From NCBI RefSeq assembly GCF_014647435.1, contig NZ_BMPE01000006.1, forward strand, positions 123,443 through 187,442: a stretch of DNA of 64,000 nucleotides. The letters run 5' to 3'. A program made the position numbers and the translations under genes. A model generated the notes under the pieces. That model had not been told where the DNA came from. It did not search any database and saw nothing but the letters and a program-made list of their open reading frames with translations. How positions within the stretch are numbered: position 1 is the first letter of the stretch; the number at the start of each line of letters is the position of its first letter. This stretch comes from Deinococcus radiotolerans. GTDB lineage: Bacteria > Deinococcota > Deinococci > Deinococcales > Deinococcaceae. Below are positions 50,208 to 61,041 of this stretch, one piece after another.

Positions 50208-50254
50208 GCGCGCTCCGGGTAGGCGCAGGTCGGGCGGGTCGCGGTCATGCGGTG

Positions 50255-50284
50255 ATGCTAGGGTTTGTGTCCCCGGTACGTCAA
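50255..50284 (-). promoter_or_regulatory. Promoter upstream of the Nudix regulator
   Basis: On the minus strand, TTGACG (-35), an 18-base spacer and TAGCAT (-10). The expected start of transcription is 50248-50249, right at an ATG that opens a 14-codon frame. Confidence 0.7.
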
Positions 50285-50332
50285 GGGGAATTGTGTCCTG
50301 CGCGCGCGGATTTTCACAGATGTGGGCGGTCT

Positions 50333-52339
50333 TTAAGCAGGGCTTTGCGTCCCTGCAGCCTGCGCCTCGGCGCGGCTGACCAGCACGTGCGCGCGCAGCA
50401 GTTCCGCCACGCTCCACGCCTGGAAGGGACACCCGCCCGGGCGCAGGCTGTCCCCGGCGAACACCTCGGACACGTGCCCCAGCCCAGCCTCCAGCACGTG
50501 CCCGCTCAGACCGCGCAGCGCCGCCCGCGCCCGCCCCACCTCATCCTGCGCCAGCAACAGTTCCACGAAGGCCGTCAGCGGCCAGGGCCACACGGTCCCC
50601 TGGTGATAGGCCGCGTCGCGCTGCACCTGCGCACCCCCGTAATTGCCCCGGTACCGGTCATCCAGCGGCGACAGCGTGTGCAGCCCAACCGGGGAGAGGA
50701 GTTCCGCTTCCAGCTGCGCAGTCGTCGCCGCGACCAGGTCTGGGTGCGTGGGCGTATCGGGCAGCGCCAGCGCAATCGCCACGTTCGGGCGCACGCTGCG
50801 GTCCGGCGTGCCGTCCGCGCTCAGGGCGTCCACGTACCCGTCCTGCCAGAACGCCGCGAAGCTGGCCTGCGCGCGGGCCAGGGTGGCCGCGAAACGCGCC
50901 TCCTCACCCAGCGCCGCCGACAGGCGCGACTCGGCCCCCAGCGCCGCCAGCCACAGGCCCTGCACCTCGATGGGCTTGCCGTGCCGGGGCGTCACCACCC
51001 ACCCTTCAATCTTCACGTCCATCCACGTGAGCTGCACGCCCGGCTCGCCGGCCAGCAGCAGGCCATCCGCCGGGTCCATGCGGATGCCGTGGTCCGTGCC
51101 GCGCACGTGCCAGTCCAGCAGGTCCCGCAGCTGCGGCAGCGCCTCACGCGCGAACGCCGCGTCCCCGCTGGCCGTCACGTAGCGTTCCAGCGCCACCGCC
51201 AGCCACAGCGCGCCGTCCACCGTGTTGTACCCCGCGCCCTGCCCGTCGTCGTGGAAGTTGTTCGGGGTCAGGCCCCGGTGCAGGCTGCGCAGGAACGTGC
51301 CCAGCAGGTCGCGCGCCTCGGCGTGCCGCCCGGTCAGCAGCGTCAGGCCCGTCAGGGCGATCATCGAGTCGCGCCCCCAGTCCGCGAACCACGGGTATCC
51401 CGCGATAACCGTCACCCCCTGCGGCTGCGTGCGCCGCACCAGATAGGCGTCGGCCGCGACACCCAGCGTGGCGACCAGGTCATCGTGAACGCCGGTCGTG
51501 ACCTGCGCGCGCACGGCCAGTTCACGGCGGCGCGCGGCCTCCTCGTCGAAGGCTGCCCAGGGATCGGGCACCGGCACCTGCGCCGCGTCTGGCGTGACCG
51601 CCTGCACCACCAGCGCCGCGCGGCCCCCACCCGCCGGGAAGTGCAGCGCCCACAGGGGCGAGCCCAGCGTGTACTCGAAGTCCGGCTCGCCGCGCGCCCG
51701 GTCATGCCGGTAGTGCACCCGCTGCGGGACCGGCCGGGGAGCCAGCGGGGTGACCTGGGCGTCCGGCGCGTGCACCTGCACCCGGGTCTGGTTCTGGCCC
51801 TGCACCGTGACCTCGGCGCCCGACGCGTGGAAGGACAGCTCAGGCACCCGCTCGTGCACGGCGTGCATGTCGCGGTCCACGAAGAAGCCCCCCAGCCGCA
51901 ACGTGACGGGTTCGCGGCTGTACACCTCGTACAGGAACGCAACCGCGCCCGACCCGCGCGGCATGAACGCCCGGCGGCGCACACGCACGCCCGCGAACAG
52001 CTGCTCCCGTTCAGGCAACAGGTCGCTCAGCGACGCCCCGGTCAGGTGCCGCAGGCCCTCCCCCTCGAACTCATCCAGCGCGAGCTCCAGGGCGTGCAGC
52101 GTCGTCTCGCGCGCCCCGCCCGGGCTGCCCACATGCAGCTCCTCCAGCGGGGAGACCAGATGCGTGCGCCGCTGCACTGGGGGCTGCTGACTGGCCACCA
52201 GCCCCGAGTAACAGCGGGTCGGCACGCCAGCGAGACTGCTCAGCGCGAAGCCGCCCAGACCGTCGGTGAGCAGGACCTCCAGGTCCGCCTGGCGGGCGGT
52301 CAGGGAACCGAAGGGAAAGGTGACAGGCGCGCGGTTCAT
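50333..52339 (-). CDS. Glycogen debranching enzyme (amylo-alpha-1,6-glucosidase type)
   Basis: 668 residues from the ATG at 52339. The N-terminal beta domain starts with a DGLGGFALSSLAGVPTRCYSGLV pattern typical of archaeal/bacterial GDE (partly quoted). The (alpha/alpha)6 GH catalytic domain has GYPWFADWGRDSMI, with the acid/base Asp, NTVDGALWLAVALE and GTVWPWPL. It removes alpha-1,6 branches from glycogen or maltodextrins. It stands beside the divergent infC gene without other glycogen genes nearby. Confidence 0.92.
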   Translation of the reverse strand: MNRAPVTFPFGSLTARQADLEVLLTDGLGGFALSSLAGVPTRCYSGLVASQQPPVQRRTHLVSPLEELHVGSPGGARETTLHALELALDEFEGEGLRHLTGASLSDLLPEREQLFAGVRVRRRAFMPRGSGAVAFLYEVYSREPVTLRLGGFFVDRDMHAVHERVPELSFHASGAEVTVQGQNQTRVQVHAPDAQVTPLAPRPVPQRVHYRHDRARGEPDFEYTLGSPLWALHFPAGGGRAALVVQAVTPDAAQVPVPDPWAAFDEEAARRRELAVRAQVTTGVHDDLVATLGVAADAYLVRRTQPQGVTVIAGYPWFADWGRDSMIALTGLTLLTGRHAEARDLLGTFLRSLHRGLTPNNFHDDGQGAGYNTVDGALWLAVALERYVTASGDAAFAREALPQLRDLLDWHVRGTDHGIRMDPADGLLLAGEPGVQLTWMDVKIEGWVVTPRHGKPIEVQGLWLAALGAESRLSAALGEEARFAATLARAQASFAAFWQDGYVDALSADGTPDRSVRPNVAIALALPDTPTHPDLVAATTAQLEAELLSPVGLHTLSPLDDRYRGNYGGAQVQRDAAYHQGTVWPWPLTAFVELLLAQDEVGRARAALRGLSGHVLEAGLGHVSEVFAGDSLRPGGCPFQAWSVAELLRAHVLVSRAEAQAAGTQSPA

Positions 52340-52463
52340 GCGCGCCAGCATGCCACGGGCGCGCCCCATGAGGCCCGCGTGGTAGACTGAGGGGTACCGT
52401 CCGCCCCGTGGGGTGGGCGCAGCCGCCCGGGAAGCCAGCGTGCCCCGGAGCGCGGCGGAGGTG

Positions 52464-53078
<615 letters not shown>

Positions 53079-53095
53079 CGCCTGCACCTGTGAAG

Positions 53096-53121
53096 CCCGT
53101 CCCGCTCAGCGGGGCGGGTTT
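53096..53121 (+). terminator. Rho-independent terminator after infC
   Basis: 10-bp GC-rich stem with one G-U pair (53096-53105 with 53109-53118), 3-base loop, TTT tail. Confidence 0.85.
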
Positions 53122-53225
53122 CCTGCTGTGCGAGGGAGGCCTGTCTTTGTGGACGCCGCCACCCTTGGAGATGCTTTAAATAGTAAACTGACAGTGGTGG
53201 GTGAAGCCCACCCCGGAGGTTCCCC

Positions 53226-53471
53226 ATGATCAAGATGTACACCACCAGCTGGTGCCCCGACTGCCACGCCGCCAAACGCGCCCTGACCAGCAAGGGCCTC
53301 GCATTCGAGGAAATCAACATCGAGCAGGACGACAGCGCCGCCGAATACGTCATGAGCGTCAACGGCGGCAAACGCAGCGTCCCCACCCTCGTGCACGGCG
53401 ACACTGCCGCCAGCCTCAGCGGCTTCCGCCCCCAAAAACTCGACGCGTTCCTCGCCCAGGCCGGACTGTAA
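53226..53471 (+). CDS. Glutaredoxin/NrdH-like protein
   Basis: 81 residues. A single thioredoxin fold with CPDC active site in YTTSWCPDCHAAKRAL, the cis-Pro in SVPTLVHG and a GFRPQKL helix. Start after GGAGG. The preceding region has an AT-rich stretch (53174-53193) and a small hairpin at the ribosome site. It is probably a thiol-disulphide reductant for peroxiredoxin or ribonucleotide reductase. Confidence 0.93.
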   Translation: MIKMYTTSWCPDCHAAKRALTSKGLAFEEINIEQDDSAAEYVMSVNGGKRSVPTLVHGDTAASLSGFRPQKLDAFLAQAGL

Positions 53472-53537
53472 AAGACGTCGAAAGAAGGTCGATGGTTGAT
53501 GGAGGACTGCCCTCTATCAACCATCAATTTTTGAACA

Positions 53538-54575
53538 TCACCCCTTCCTGATTCGGGCGGCCTCGCGTGCCGTCACGGTCCCGTCCGCCGCGACTGTATA
53601 GGCTGTGATGACCAACTCGGCAGGCGTGATCTCCAGGCGCAGGAACCCCGGCTGACCGAACGCCGCGAACGTCGCCAGGCGCGAGCCCGCAGGATCACCC
53701 CCCACCTCACCCGCCGCGCCCGACACGGCCGTCCACGTGCCCGGACACTCCGGCTGCGGGGCGAACACCTCCAGTGCGTGCACGTGCCCACTCAGGAGCA
53801 GATCCGCCGCGCCGCACACCGAAGCGTACAGGTCCCGCACCGCGCCCCCCTGCTGAAACGCAAACGGAAACCGGTCGTAGGCGCCCGCATTCCCATGCGC
53901 CCCATTACTGAACAGCGGGTGATGCCCCAGCACCAGCCGCCAGCGCGCCCCACTGCCCCGCACGGCGCCCGACAGCCACGCCCGCTGCGCCAGATCCCAC
54001 GCGCCGCCCGGCCGCTCGGCCGGACGAAGCCCCGGCAGGTACGCGGCCAGCGGCGCTGTATCCACCGCGAAGAACTCCGCCAGCGCACCCACCGGCGCGC
54101 GGTAACTCCGGGCAGGCATCACCCACTGCGGATTCACGCGCGAGTACGCCACCTCGGCGTCCGCGCCGCGCGCGTCCGCACCGTCGCCGCCCACCAGCCA
54201 CGACTCGTCATGATTTCCAGGCACCACCAGAAACGGCACCCCCAGCGGACCGTAGGCGTCCGCGAAGCGCGCCTGGAACAACGGGGAGTTCACGTCCTTC
54301 GGCCCCGCCGGGTAGAAGTTATCCCCCAGCGCCACGCCCAGATCGCAACCGTCACGCAGGCAGACCGCCCGCATGGCCGTCGCCACGCGCCGCTGCACCT
54401 CCGTACCCGTGCCCTGATCCCCCATCACCACGACCCGCAGGTGATCCGCTGGGCCCGGCTTCACGTCCACCTGAACGTCCGGCACCGTCACTGGCCCCTG
54501 AAGGGTGGGCGCGCAGGCCCCCAACACGGCGGTCAGCAGGACCCCCAGCGCACCCCTGTGCAACATTGGCAACAT
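53538..54575 (-). CDS. Secreted metallophosphoesterase lipoprotein
   Basis: 345 residues. The signal peptide has a lipobox ending at C21 (VLGAC). Calcineurin-like motifs: VVVMGDQGTG, LGDNFYP, PGNHDE, LGHHPLF and SGHVHALE, which supply the binuclear metal ligands. It resembles purple acid or tartrate-resistant phosphatases and may release phosphate from organic compounds outside the cell, matching the secreted nuclease at 28924. ATG at 54575; an ATG three codons later is possible. Confidence 0.9.
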   Translation of the reverse strand: MLPMLHRGALGVLLTAVLGACAPTLQGPVTVPDVQVDVKPGPADHLRVVVMGDQGTGTEVQRRVATAMRAVCLRDGCDLGVALGDNFYPAGPKDVNSPLFQARFADAYGPLGVPFLVVPGNHDESWLVGGDGADARGADAEVAYSRVNPQWVMPARSYRAPVGALAEFFAVDTAPLAAYLPGLRPAERPGGAWDLAQRAWLSGAVRGSGARWRLVLGHHPLFSNGAHGNAGAYDRFPFAFQQGGAVRDLYASVCGAADLLLSGHVHALEVFAPQPECPGTWTAVSGAAGEVGGDPAGSRLATFAAFGQPGFLRLEITPAELVITAYTVAADGTVTAREAARIRKG

Positions 54576-54626
54576 GGCCCCAATGTGAAGCTTAGAATGC
54601 TCTCACGCAACAACAAAGGGGGAACC

Positions 54627-55070
54627 ATGAACGAATACCTGAATGTCATCCGCAACAACTACGCCAACTTCAGCGGACGTGCCCGCCGCCGCGAATACTG
54701 GATGTTCACGCTGATCAACACCATCATCGTGACCGTCCTGAGCATCCCCGTGTACGGCGCCGCCATCGGCATGGCCATGCAGTCCGACACGGGCGCCGCC
54801 CCCAGCGCAGGCCTGACCGGCATCAGCCTGATCTTCGCAGTCCTGATGGGCATCTACGCCCTGGCCGTCATGGTCCCCAGCATCGCCGTCACCGTCCGCC
54901 GCCTGCACGACGCGGGCTTCAGCGGCTGGCTGTACCTGCTGAACTTCATCGGCCTGAGCATCGTCGTCCTAGTCCTGTGCGTCCTGGACAGCAAACCCGG
55001 CAGCAACAAGTGGGGCCCCAACCCCAAGGGTGTCACCGACGGCATCCCCACACCCGCCCAGAACTGGTAA
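54627..55070 (+). CDS. DUF805 membrane protein, first of three tandem copies
   Basis: 147 residues from ATG 54627 after GGGGGA. DUF805 pattern: NYANFSGRARRREYWMFTL, four transmembrane helices, VRRLHDAGFSGW and NKWGPNP. Function unknown; relatives often flank stress genes. It shares the opening and closing motifs with the genes at 55151 and 55616, so the three arose by tandem duplication. Confidence 0.9.
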   Translation: MNEYLNVIRNNYANFSGRARRREYWMFTLINTIIVTVLSIPVYGAAIGMAMQSDTGAAPSAGLTGISLIFAVLMGIYALAVMVPSIAVTVRRLHDAGFSGWLYLLNFIGLSIVVLVLCVLDSKPGSNKWGPNPKGVTDGIPTPAQNW

Positions 55071-55085
55071 AGCCCACCCACGCAG

Positions 55086-55113
55086 CGCCCCACCCTGAAC
55101 CGGGGGTGGGGCG
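55086..55113 (+). terminator. Hairpin terminator after the first DUF805 gene
   Basis: 10-bp stem CGCCCCACCC/GGGTGGGGCG (55086-55095 with 55104-55113) followed by TTCTCC. Confidence 0.75.
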
Positions 55114-55150
55114 TTCTCCCTGCCCGCACCTTCCTGGCGAGGTTATCCCC

Positions 55151-55555
55151 ATGCGTGAATTCATGAGTGTCATCCATCACTACGCCACATTCACTGGCCG
55201 CGCCCGCCGCCGTGAATACTAGCTGTTCGTGCTCACCGCGACCCTGCTCTGCGCGGGCCTCGCTCTGGTTGACGACGCTCTCGGCCTCCAGACCGGCACT
55301 GGAGCCGCTGAGGACGGCCTGCTGATCAGCCTCCTGACGCTAACACTGTTCATCCCTGCCGTTGCGGTCACCAGCCGCCGCCTGCATGACACCGGGCGCT
55401 CTGGCTGGACGCAACTGCTGATCCTGATACCCGTGATTGGCTGGTTCACGTTGCTGGTCTGGCTGGCTGAGGACAGTGCACGAGCAGGGAACAAATGGGG
55501 AGAGGATCCGAAGGCGCCACTCCGCAGTCATGCTGCTTTCACCCCCAATGGGTAG
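55151..55555 (+). pseudogene. DUF805 gene broken by a single nonsense codon
   Basis: The frame from ATG 55151 reads a normal DUF805 start (FTGRARRREY). It then meets TAG at 55220-55222, where both paralogues have TGG (Trp of REYWMF). Past the stop the same frame continues intact through VTSRRLHDTGRSGW and GNKWGEDPK to 55555. One G-to-A change explains it. Either it is a very recent pseudogene or the stop is read through. The downstream part could restart at a GTG at 55229. Confidence 0.85.
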
Positions 55556-55615
55556 GCGCTGGGAGCGTCCACAGGTAAGGCAACGGGATATTCACACATT
55601 GCTTACCTTGGACTC

Positions 55616-56017
55616 ATGAACGAATTCATGGAAGTCGTGACCAGGAAGTACGCCCAATTTACTGGCCGCGCCCGCCGCCGCGAATACTGGATGTTCGCGC
55701 TGGTCGGCATTATTCTCAGCCTCATTCTGCGAGTACTGGATTACATCCTGGGCCTGAGCGCAGACGCCTTCTCCGGCGGCGCGCTCACTGCCGTTGGAAA
55801 CCTCGCACTGCTCGTTCCCCACCTGGCAGTCGCAAGTCGACGCCTCCACGATACTGGCCGTTCCGGCTGGTGGCAGCTGATCGGCTTCATTCCCCTGATC
55901 GGCACCGTGGCCCTGATCGTCTTCCTGGCCACCGACAGCGCCGAGGGCGGGAACAAGTGGGGCCCGAACCCGAAAGCCCCTGCCCGGCGTCGTGAGATGC
56001 CCGCACGCAGCTGGTAA
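55616..56017 (+). CDS. DUF805 membrane protein, third tandem copy
   Basis: 133 residues. Intact YAQFTGRARRREYWMFALVG, SRRLHDTGRSGWWQL and NKWGPNPKAP motifs, with four transmembrane helices. TACCTT ends six bases before the ATG, so its mRNA may be leaderless. It is closer in sequence to the broken second copy than to the first (GRSGW, TDSAEGGNKWG). Confidence 0.9.
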   Translation: MNEFMEVVTRKYAQFTGRARRREYWMFALVGIILSLILRVLDYILGLSADAFSGGALTAVGNLALLVPHLAVASRRLHDTGRSGWWQLIGFIPLIGTVALIVFLATDSAEGGNKWGPNPKAPARRREMPARSW

Positions 56018-56116
56018 GCCCCACCCCATATCCGTCCGGGGGAGCGGTCCCCTCATGGCCGTGCATATGCTAGATGGCGCAGGCGCGGCCGGAGCAGGGC
56101 GGGCAGACTGGGGGTT

Positions 56117-56608
56117 GTGACCCTCACCATTCAACCGCTCACTCCACGTGATTTTGCCCAGGTCAGGCCGATGCTGCTCGACATGGGCTTCATGGAGGAC
56201 GAGTCGGCCATGGAGGCCCGCTTCCCGGTGTTCTGCGTCTGCCCGGACTGGGTGCTGCTGGGCGCATTCAGAGATGGGCTGCTGCTGGGGTACGCGGCGG
56301 CGCAGGACTACGGGCCGCACCTTCGTTCCGGGAGCAGTCACCGCACGGCGAAACTGCATGACCTGTACACAGCACCCGGCGCGCGGGGGCAGGGCGTGGG
56401 CCGGACGCTGATGCGTGGCGTGGAGGCATGGGCGCAGGCGCGGGGCGCGCGGTACCTGTTCTGGTACGCGAACCTGCGTGAAGCGACGCCCGCCTACGAG
56501 CGCATGGGGTACACGCCGGGCGCGGAGGTGCAGGAGGGCTACCGCTTCTTCGAGGTGGACTTCGGTGAGCGCATGTCCCGCCAGCCGCACCCGGAGCGGG
56601 GCTCGTGA
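56117..56608 (+). CDS. GNAT N-acetyltransferase
   Basis: 163 residues, GTG start. GNAT motifs A and B: LHDLYTAPGARGQGVGRTLMRGV (acetyl-CoA P-loop RGQGVG) and YANLREATPAYERMGY. It would move acetyl from acetyl-CoA to a small amine or protein. The stop overlaps the next GNAT start as GTGA, so the pair is translationally coupled. Confidence 0.87.
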   Translation: MTLTIQPLTPRDFAQVRPMLLDMGFMEDESAMEARFPVFCVCPDWVLLGAFRDGLLLGYAAAQDYGPHLRSGSSHRTAKLHDLYTAPGARGQGVGRTLMRGVEAWAQARGARYLFWYANLREATPAYERMGYTPGAEVQEGYRFFEVDFGERMSRQPHPERGS

Positions 56609-57156
56609 TCCTGACCGCCCACGTCACGCCTCGCGCGGACCTGACGCCGCGGCTGGAGGCGGGGCTACGGTGCCTGCTGATCGCCGCGTACCCGCAGTTC
56701 GCGGACTTCTGGGCTGGCGCGTCGTACTGGGGCAGTGAGCCGGACTGGCACCTGTGGCTCGCTGGCGTGGCGGGCACGCCCGTGGCGCAGCTGGGCTGTG
56801 GGCAGCGTGTGGCGGAGGTCGGCGGGCGCGACGTTACGCTGGTGGGTGTCGGTGGGGTCGCCACGCACCCCGCGTGCCAGGGCCGGGGCGTGGGTCGCCG
56901 CCTGCTGCGTGCCCTGCACGCCTTCCTGCTCACCCGGCCGGACGTGGAGTTCGCGTTCCTTCAGTGCCGGGAGGAGGTCGTCCCGTTCTACGAGCGGGGC
57001 GGTTTCCTCCGCGTCCCGAACGCCGCGCATTATCTCGACCCGGACGAGGGGCAGTGGGTCACGGACAGCGGGCCTACCCTGATCCTCCCGGTGCACGCGG
57101 CCCTGGCCGAGTGGCCGGTGGGGGAGACGGTGAACCTGCGCGGAACACCCTGGTAA
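56605..57156 (+). CDS. GNAT N-acetyltransferase
   Basis: 183 residues, GTG start overlapping the upstream GNAT by four bases. The CoA-binding motif is VATHPACQGRGVGRRLL. The FLQCREEVVPFYERGGFLRV segment, with a strand and Tyr as general acid, is close to aminoglycoside 2'-N-acetyltransferase relatives. That is only similarity. The substrate is unknown. Confidence 0.82.
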   Translation: MILTAHVTPRADLTPRLEAGLRCLLIAAYPQFADFWAGASYWGSEPDWHLWLAGVAGTPVAQLGCGQRVAEVGGRDVTLVGVGGVATHPACQGRGVGRRLLRALHAFLLTRPDVEFAFLQCREEVVPFYERGGFLRVPNAAHYLDPDEGQWVTDSGPTLILPVHAALAEWPVGETVNLRGTPW

Positions 57157-57179
57157 TGCCGGGTAGGCCAGGGTGCGGG

Positions 57180-57208
57180 TTGCCCCCCTCTGCGCTGGGC
57201 GGTATCCT
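57180..57208 (+). promoter_or_regulatory. Promoter of thrS
   Basis: TTGCCC and TATCCT separated by exactly 17 bases. Predicted transcription start near 57215, leaving a leader of about 200 bases before thrS. Confidence 0.7.
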
Positions 57209-57307
57209 GCCCGCATGAAGCCTCTCGCCCGTCACTCCGGTCTGGTGATGCGTGGCGCAGGGCTGAACCGAATGCCTGCACCCGGTCTGATCACGCGAAC
57301 TCTGAGC

Positions 57308-57336
57308 GCCTGAGAACCCCATCAAGGTTTTCAGGC
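57308..57336 (+). promoter_or_regulatory. Hairpin in the thrS leader
   Basis: 11-bp stem (57308-57318 with 57326-57336, one G-U) in the long untranslated leader. It has no T-run directly after, so it is not a plain terminator. A partial T-box-like string (GGAACGGTGG) follows, but the rest of the T-box is not recognisable. Confidence 0.4.
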
Positions 57337-57415
57337 GTTCTCCTGGAACGGTGGCCAGACCGGGTTTCTCATGGTTGAACGCGCAGTTGCGCTCAGCCCA
57401 CACACAGAGGTTGAC

Positions 57416-59365
<1,950 letters not shown>

Positions 59366-59376
59366 ACCCCAGCCGG

Positions 59377-59414
59377 AGCCGGGGCACCGTGAACAATCAC
59401 GGTTGCCCCGGCTT
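59377..59414. terminator. Hairpin terminator between thrS and the convergent gene
   Basis: Stem AGCCGGGGCA-CCGTGA with TCACGG-TTGCCCCGGCT, one bulged base, loop about 5 bases. It overlaps the stop of the minus-strand gene at 59397. Confidence 0.7.
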
Positions 59415-60644
59415 CAGTTCGACCAGCGGAATCTCGTAGGCCTGGCCTTCCAGCGCAGGGGTGCCGACAATCTTCAGCGGCACGCCGCGCCGGTACTCCC
59501 GTCCCACCTGGACCAGCACGGCCGGCAGGGTCTGGGAGGTAAGTGGGGCGGCCGCCCACCTCCTGAAGTCCGGATGCACGCGCAAGGCGGTCCAGTTGGT
59601 TCCATACGGACTGTAGAAACGCTGAAGTCGCAGGATGCCGTCGCGGTCCGCCTGCACGGGCCGGGAGACTTCCAGGCGCTCACGCCCGGTGACCTCAGTC
59701 CGCCCCTCGCTGGAGACCTCCTCCGGGTAACGCGTAACGAGAACGTAGGACTCCCCGGGGTTCACGCGCAGCACGTTCAGGTCTCCCGGCGCGCTCAGCA
59801 GCTCGGACGGGGACACGTCCATGCGCGCCTGCTGAGCGGCAGATAACATGCCCAGAACTGCCTCCGCTGTCAGACGCATGTTCAGGTGATCCGCCCAGTC
59901 CGACAGCCGGGGACCCGTTTCGCCGGGCAGGGCCACCCCGTTCAGACTCAGCTGACCACCGGGGGCGAGCGGCACGCGCACGCCCAGACCTGCCCGGTAG
60001 GCCCGCACCCCGAGGTTCGGCAGGTTCAGGAAGGGTCCTCGCACGTGATAGGCCTGCTCCAGCCAGGGGATGAGCGGGCGGAACAGACCGTTCGACCCTT
60101 TCACCAGGAAGCGGTCCGCGCCAGGAAGGGCCTCCGCCTCGAAGATCAGGGGCCGGTCGTCGGAGGCACCACCCCTGAGCGGGATCGTCGGCGCACGCCC
60201 GACGTGCAGGGTCGCCGTCCCACCCGCGTTCACCACGCTCGCCTGAGGAGGCAGCTGGCGGGCCCACGCGTCGAGTCGCAGACCCGGGACGATGTCTCCA
60301 GACACACCACGAAGTCCATACCCGTCCCCAACCTGCGGAATGGGTGTGGGGAACACCTGCACGTCCCGGAAATACAGCCCGGTCATGACGACCGTCAGGG
60401 TGAGTGCCGCCCAACCCAGCAGATACAGGGGCGGGTGTGTGACCCACAGGCTCCGGCGCACCGTGAGGGGCGAGCCCAATTCCCGCAGCGCCAGCCGGCC
60501 CGCTTCCGCCTCTGTGCAGCCACTGAGGCGCAGGTCCTGCAGACGCTCATGCAGGTGAGAGCGCAATTCCGCCTGCACCTCAGCGCGGACAGTACCGCGC
60601 AGGCCCCTGGTCGCTGAGCGGATGAAGCGTTCCTCGGGGTTCAT
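59397..60644 (-). CDS. HAAS/permease-prefix domain membrane protein
   Basis: 415 residues. The N-terminal 60 (EERFIRSATRGLRGTVRAEV, then LHERLQDLRLSGCTEAEAGRLALRELGSP) are the HAAS/permease prefix domain that goes with PadR regulators. One transmembrane helix follows (LGWAALTLTVVMTGLYF), then a large extracytoplasmic region without recognisable domains. It overlaps the PadR gene by four bases (ATGA). It probably responds to the same signal as the regulator. The exported domain is of unknown function. Confidence 0.75.
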   Translation of the reverse strand: MNPEERFIRSATRGLRGTVRAEVQAELRSHLHERLQDLRLSGCTEAEAGRLALRELGSPLTVRRSLWVTHPPLYLLGWAALTLTVVMTGLYFRDVQVFPTPIPQVGDGYGLRGVSGDIVPGLRLDAWARQLPPQASVVNAGGTATLHVGRAPTIPLRGGASDDRPLIFEAEALPGADRFLVKGSNGLFRPLIPWLEQAYHVRGPFLNLPNLGVRAYRAGLGVRVPLAPGGQLSLNGVALPGETGPRLSDWADHLNMRLTAEAVLGMLSAAQQARMDVSPSELLSAPGDLNVLRVNPGESYVLVTRYPEEVSSEGRTEVTGRERLEVSRPVQADRDGILRLQRFYSPYGTNWTALRVHPDFRRWAAAPLTSQTLPAVLVQVGREYRRGVPLKIVGTPALEGQAYEIPLVELKPGQP

Positions 60645-60982
60645 GCGAACTCCAGGTAGGGTCGCAGGGCGCTGGCATGGGCGCGCTGGGCGTCGCGCTG
60701 GCGTTTCAGTTCGGTCAGGCCCGCGTCGGTCAGGTGGTAGTACTTGCGGGGTGGGCCGCCGGCGTCGCTGGGTCGGGTTTCGGCGTGAATTAGGCCGCGT
60801 TTCTCCAGGCGGTGCAGGGCGGGGTAGAGGGTGCCTTCCTTGAATTTGAAGTGCCCGCCGGTTCTGTTCTGGACGTCCTGAATGATGCGCAGGCCGTACA
60901 GGGGGCCGTCCTCCAGGCTGGCCAGCAGGAGGAAGTCCAGCGTGCCGCGGAGCAGGTTGCCGTCCGCACCGTTACTTTGCAT
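60641..60982 (-). CDS. PadR-family transcriptional regulator
   Basis: 113 residues. The winged helix has LLLASLEDGPLYGLRIIQDV and FKEGTLYPALHRLEKRGLIHAE, with the conserved PPRKYYHLTDAG wing. It stops within the next gene's start (ATGA). Upstream of its ATG lie two direct TATGT-type repeats (about 60984-61000), a possible autoregulatory site. Unlike many PadR units, no export permease follows, only the HAAS protein. Confidence 0.92.
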   Translation of the reverse strand: MQSNGADGNLLRGTLDFLLLASLEDGPLYGLRIIQDVQNRTGGHFKFKEGTLYPALHRLEKRGLIHAETRPSDAGGPPRKYYHLTDAGLTELKRQRDAQRAHASALRPYLEFA

Positions 60983-61041
60983 GGCTACATAGTGACATAA
61001 AGTACCGGTGGGCGCTGTGCGTACCTGCCAGCAGGTGCGGA

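Noticed and set aside
57337..57415. Possible T-box riboswitch before thrS
   Set aside because: Only a fragment of the T-box sequence is present. I could not find a specifier loop with a Thr codon or a competing terminator, so I list it only as a structured leader.
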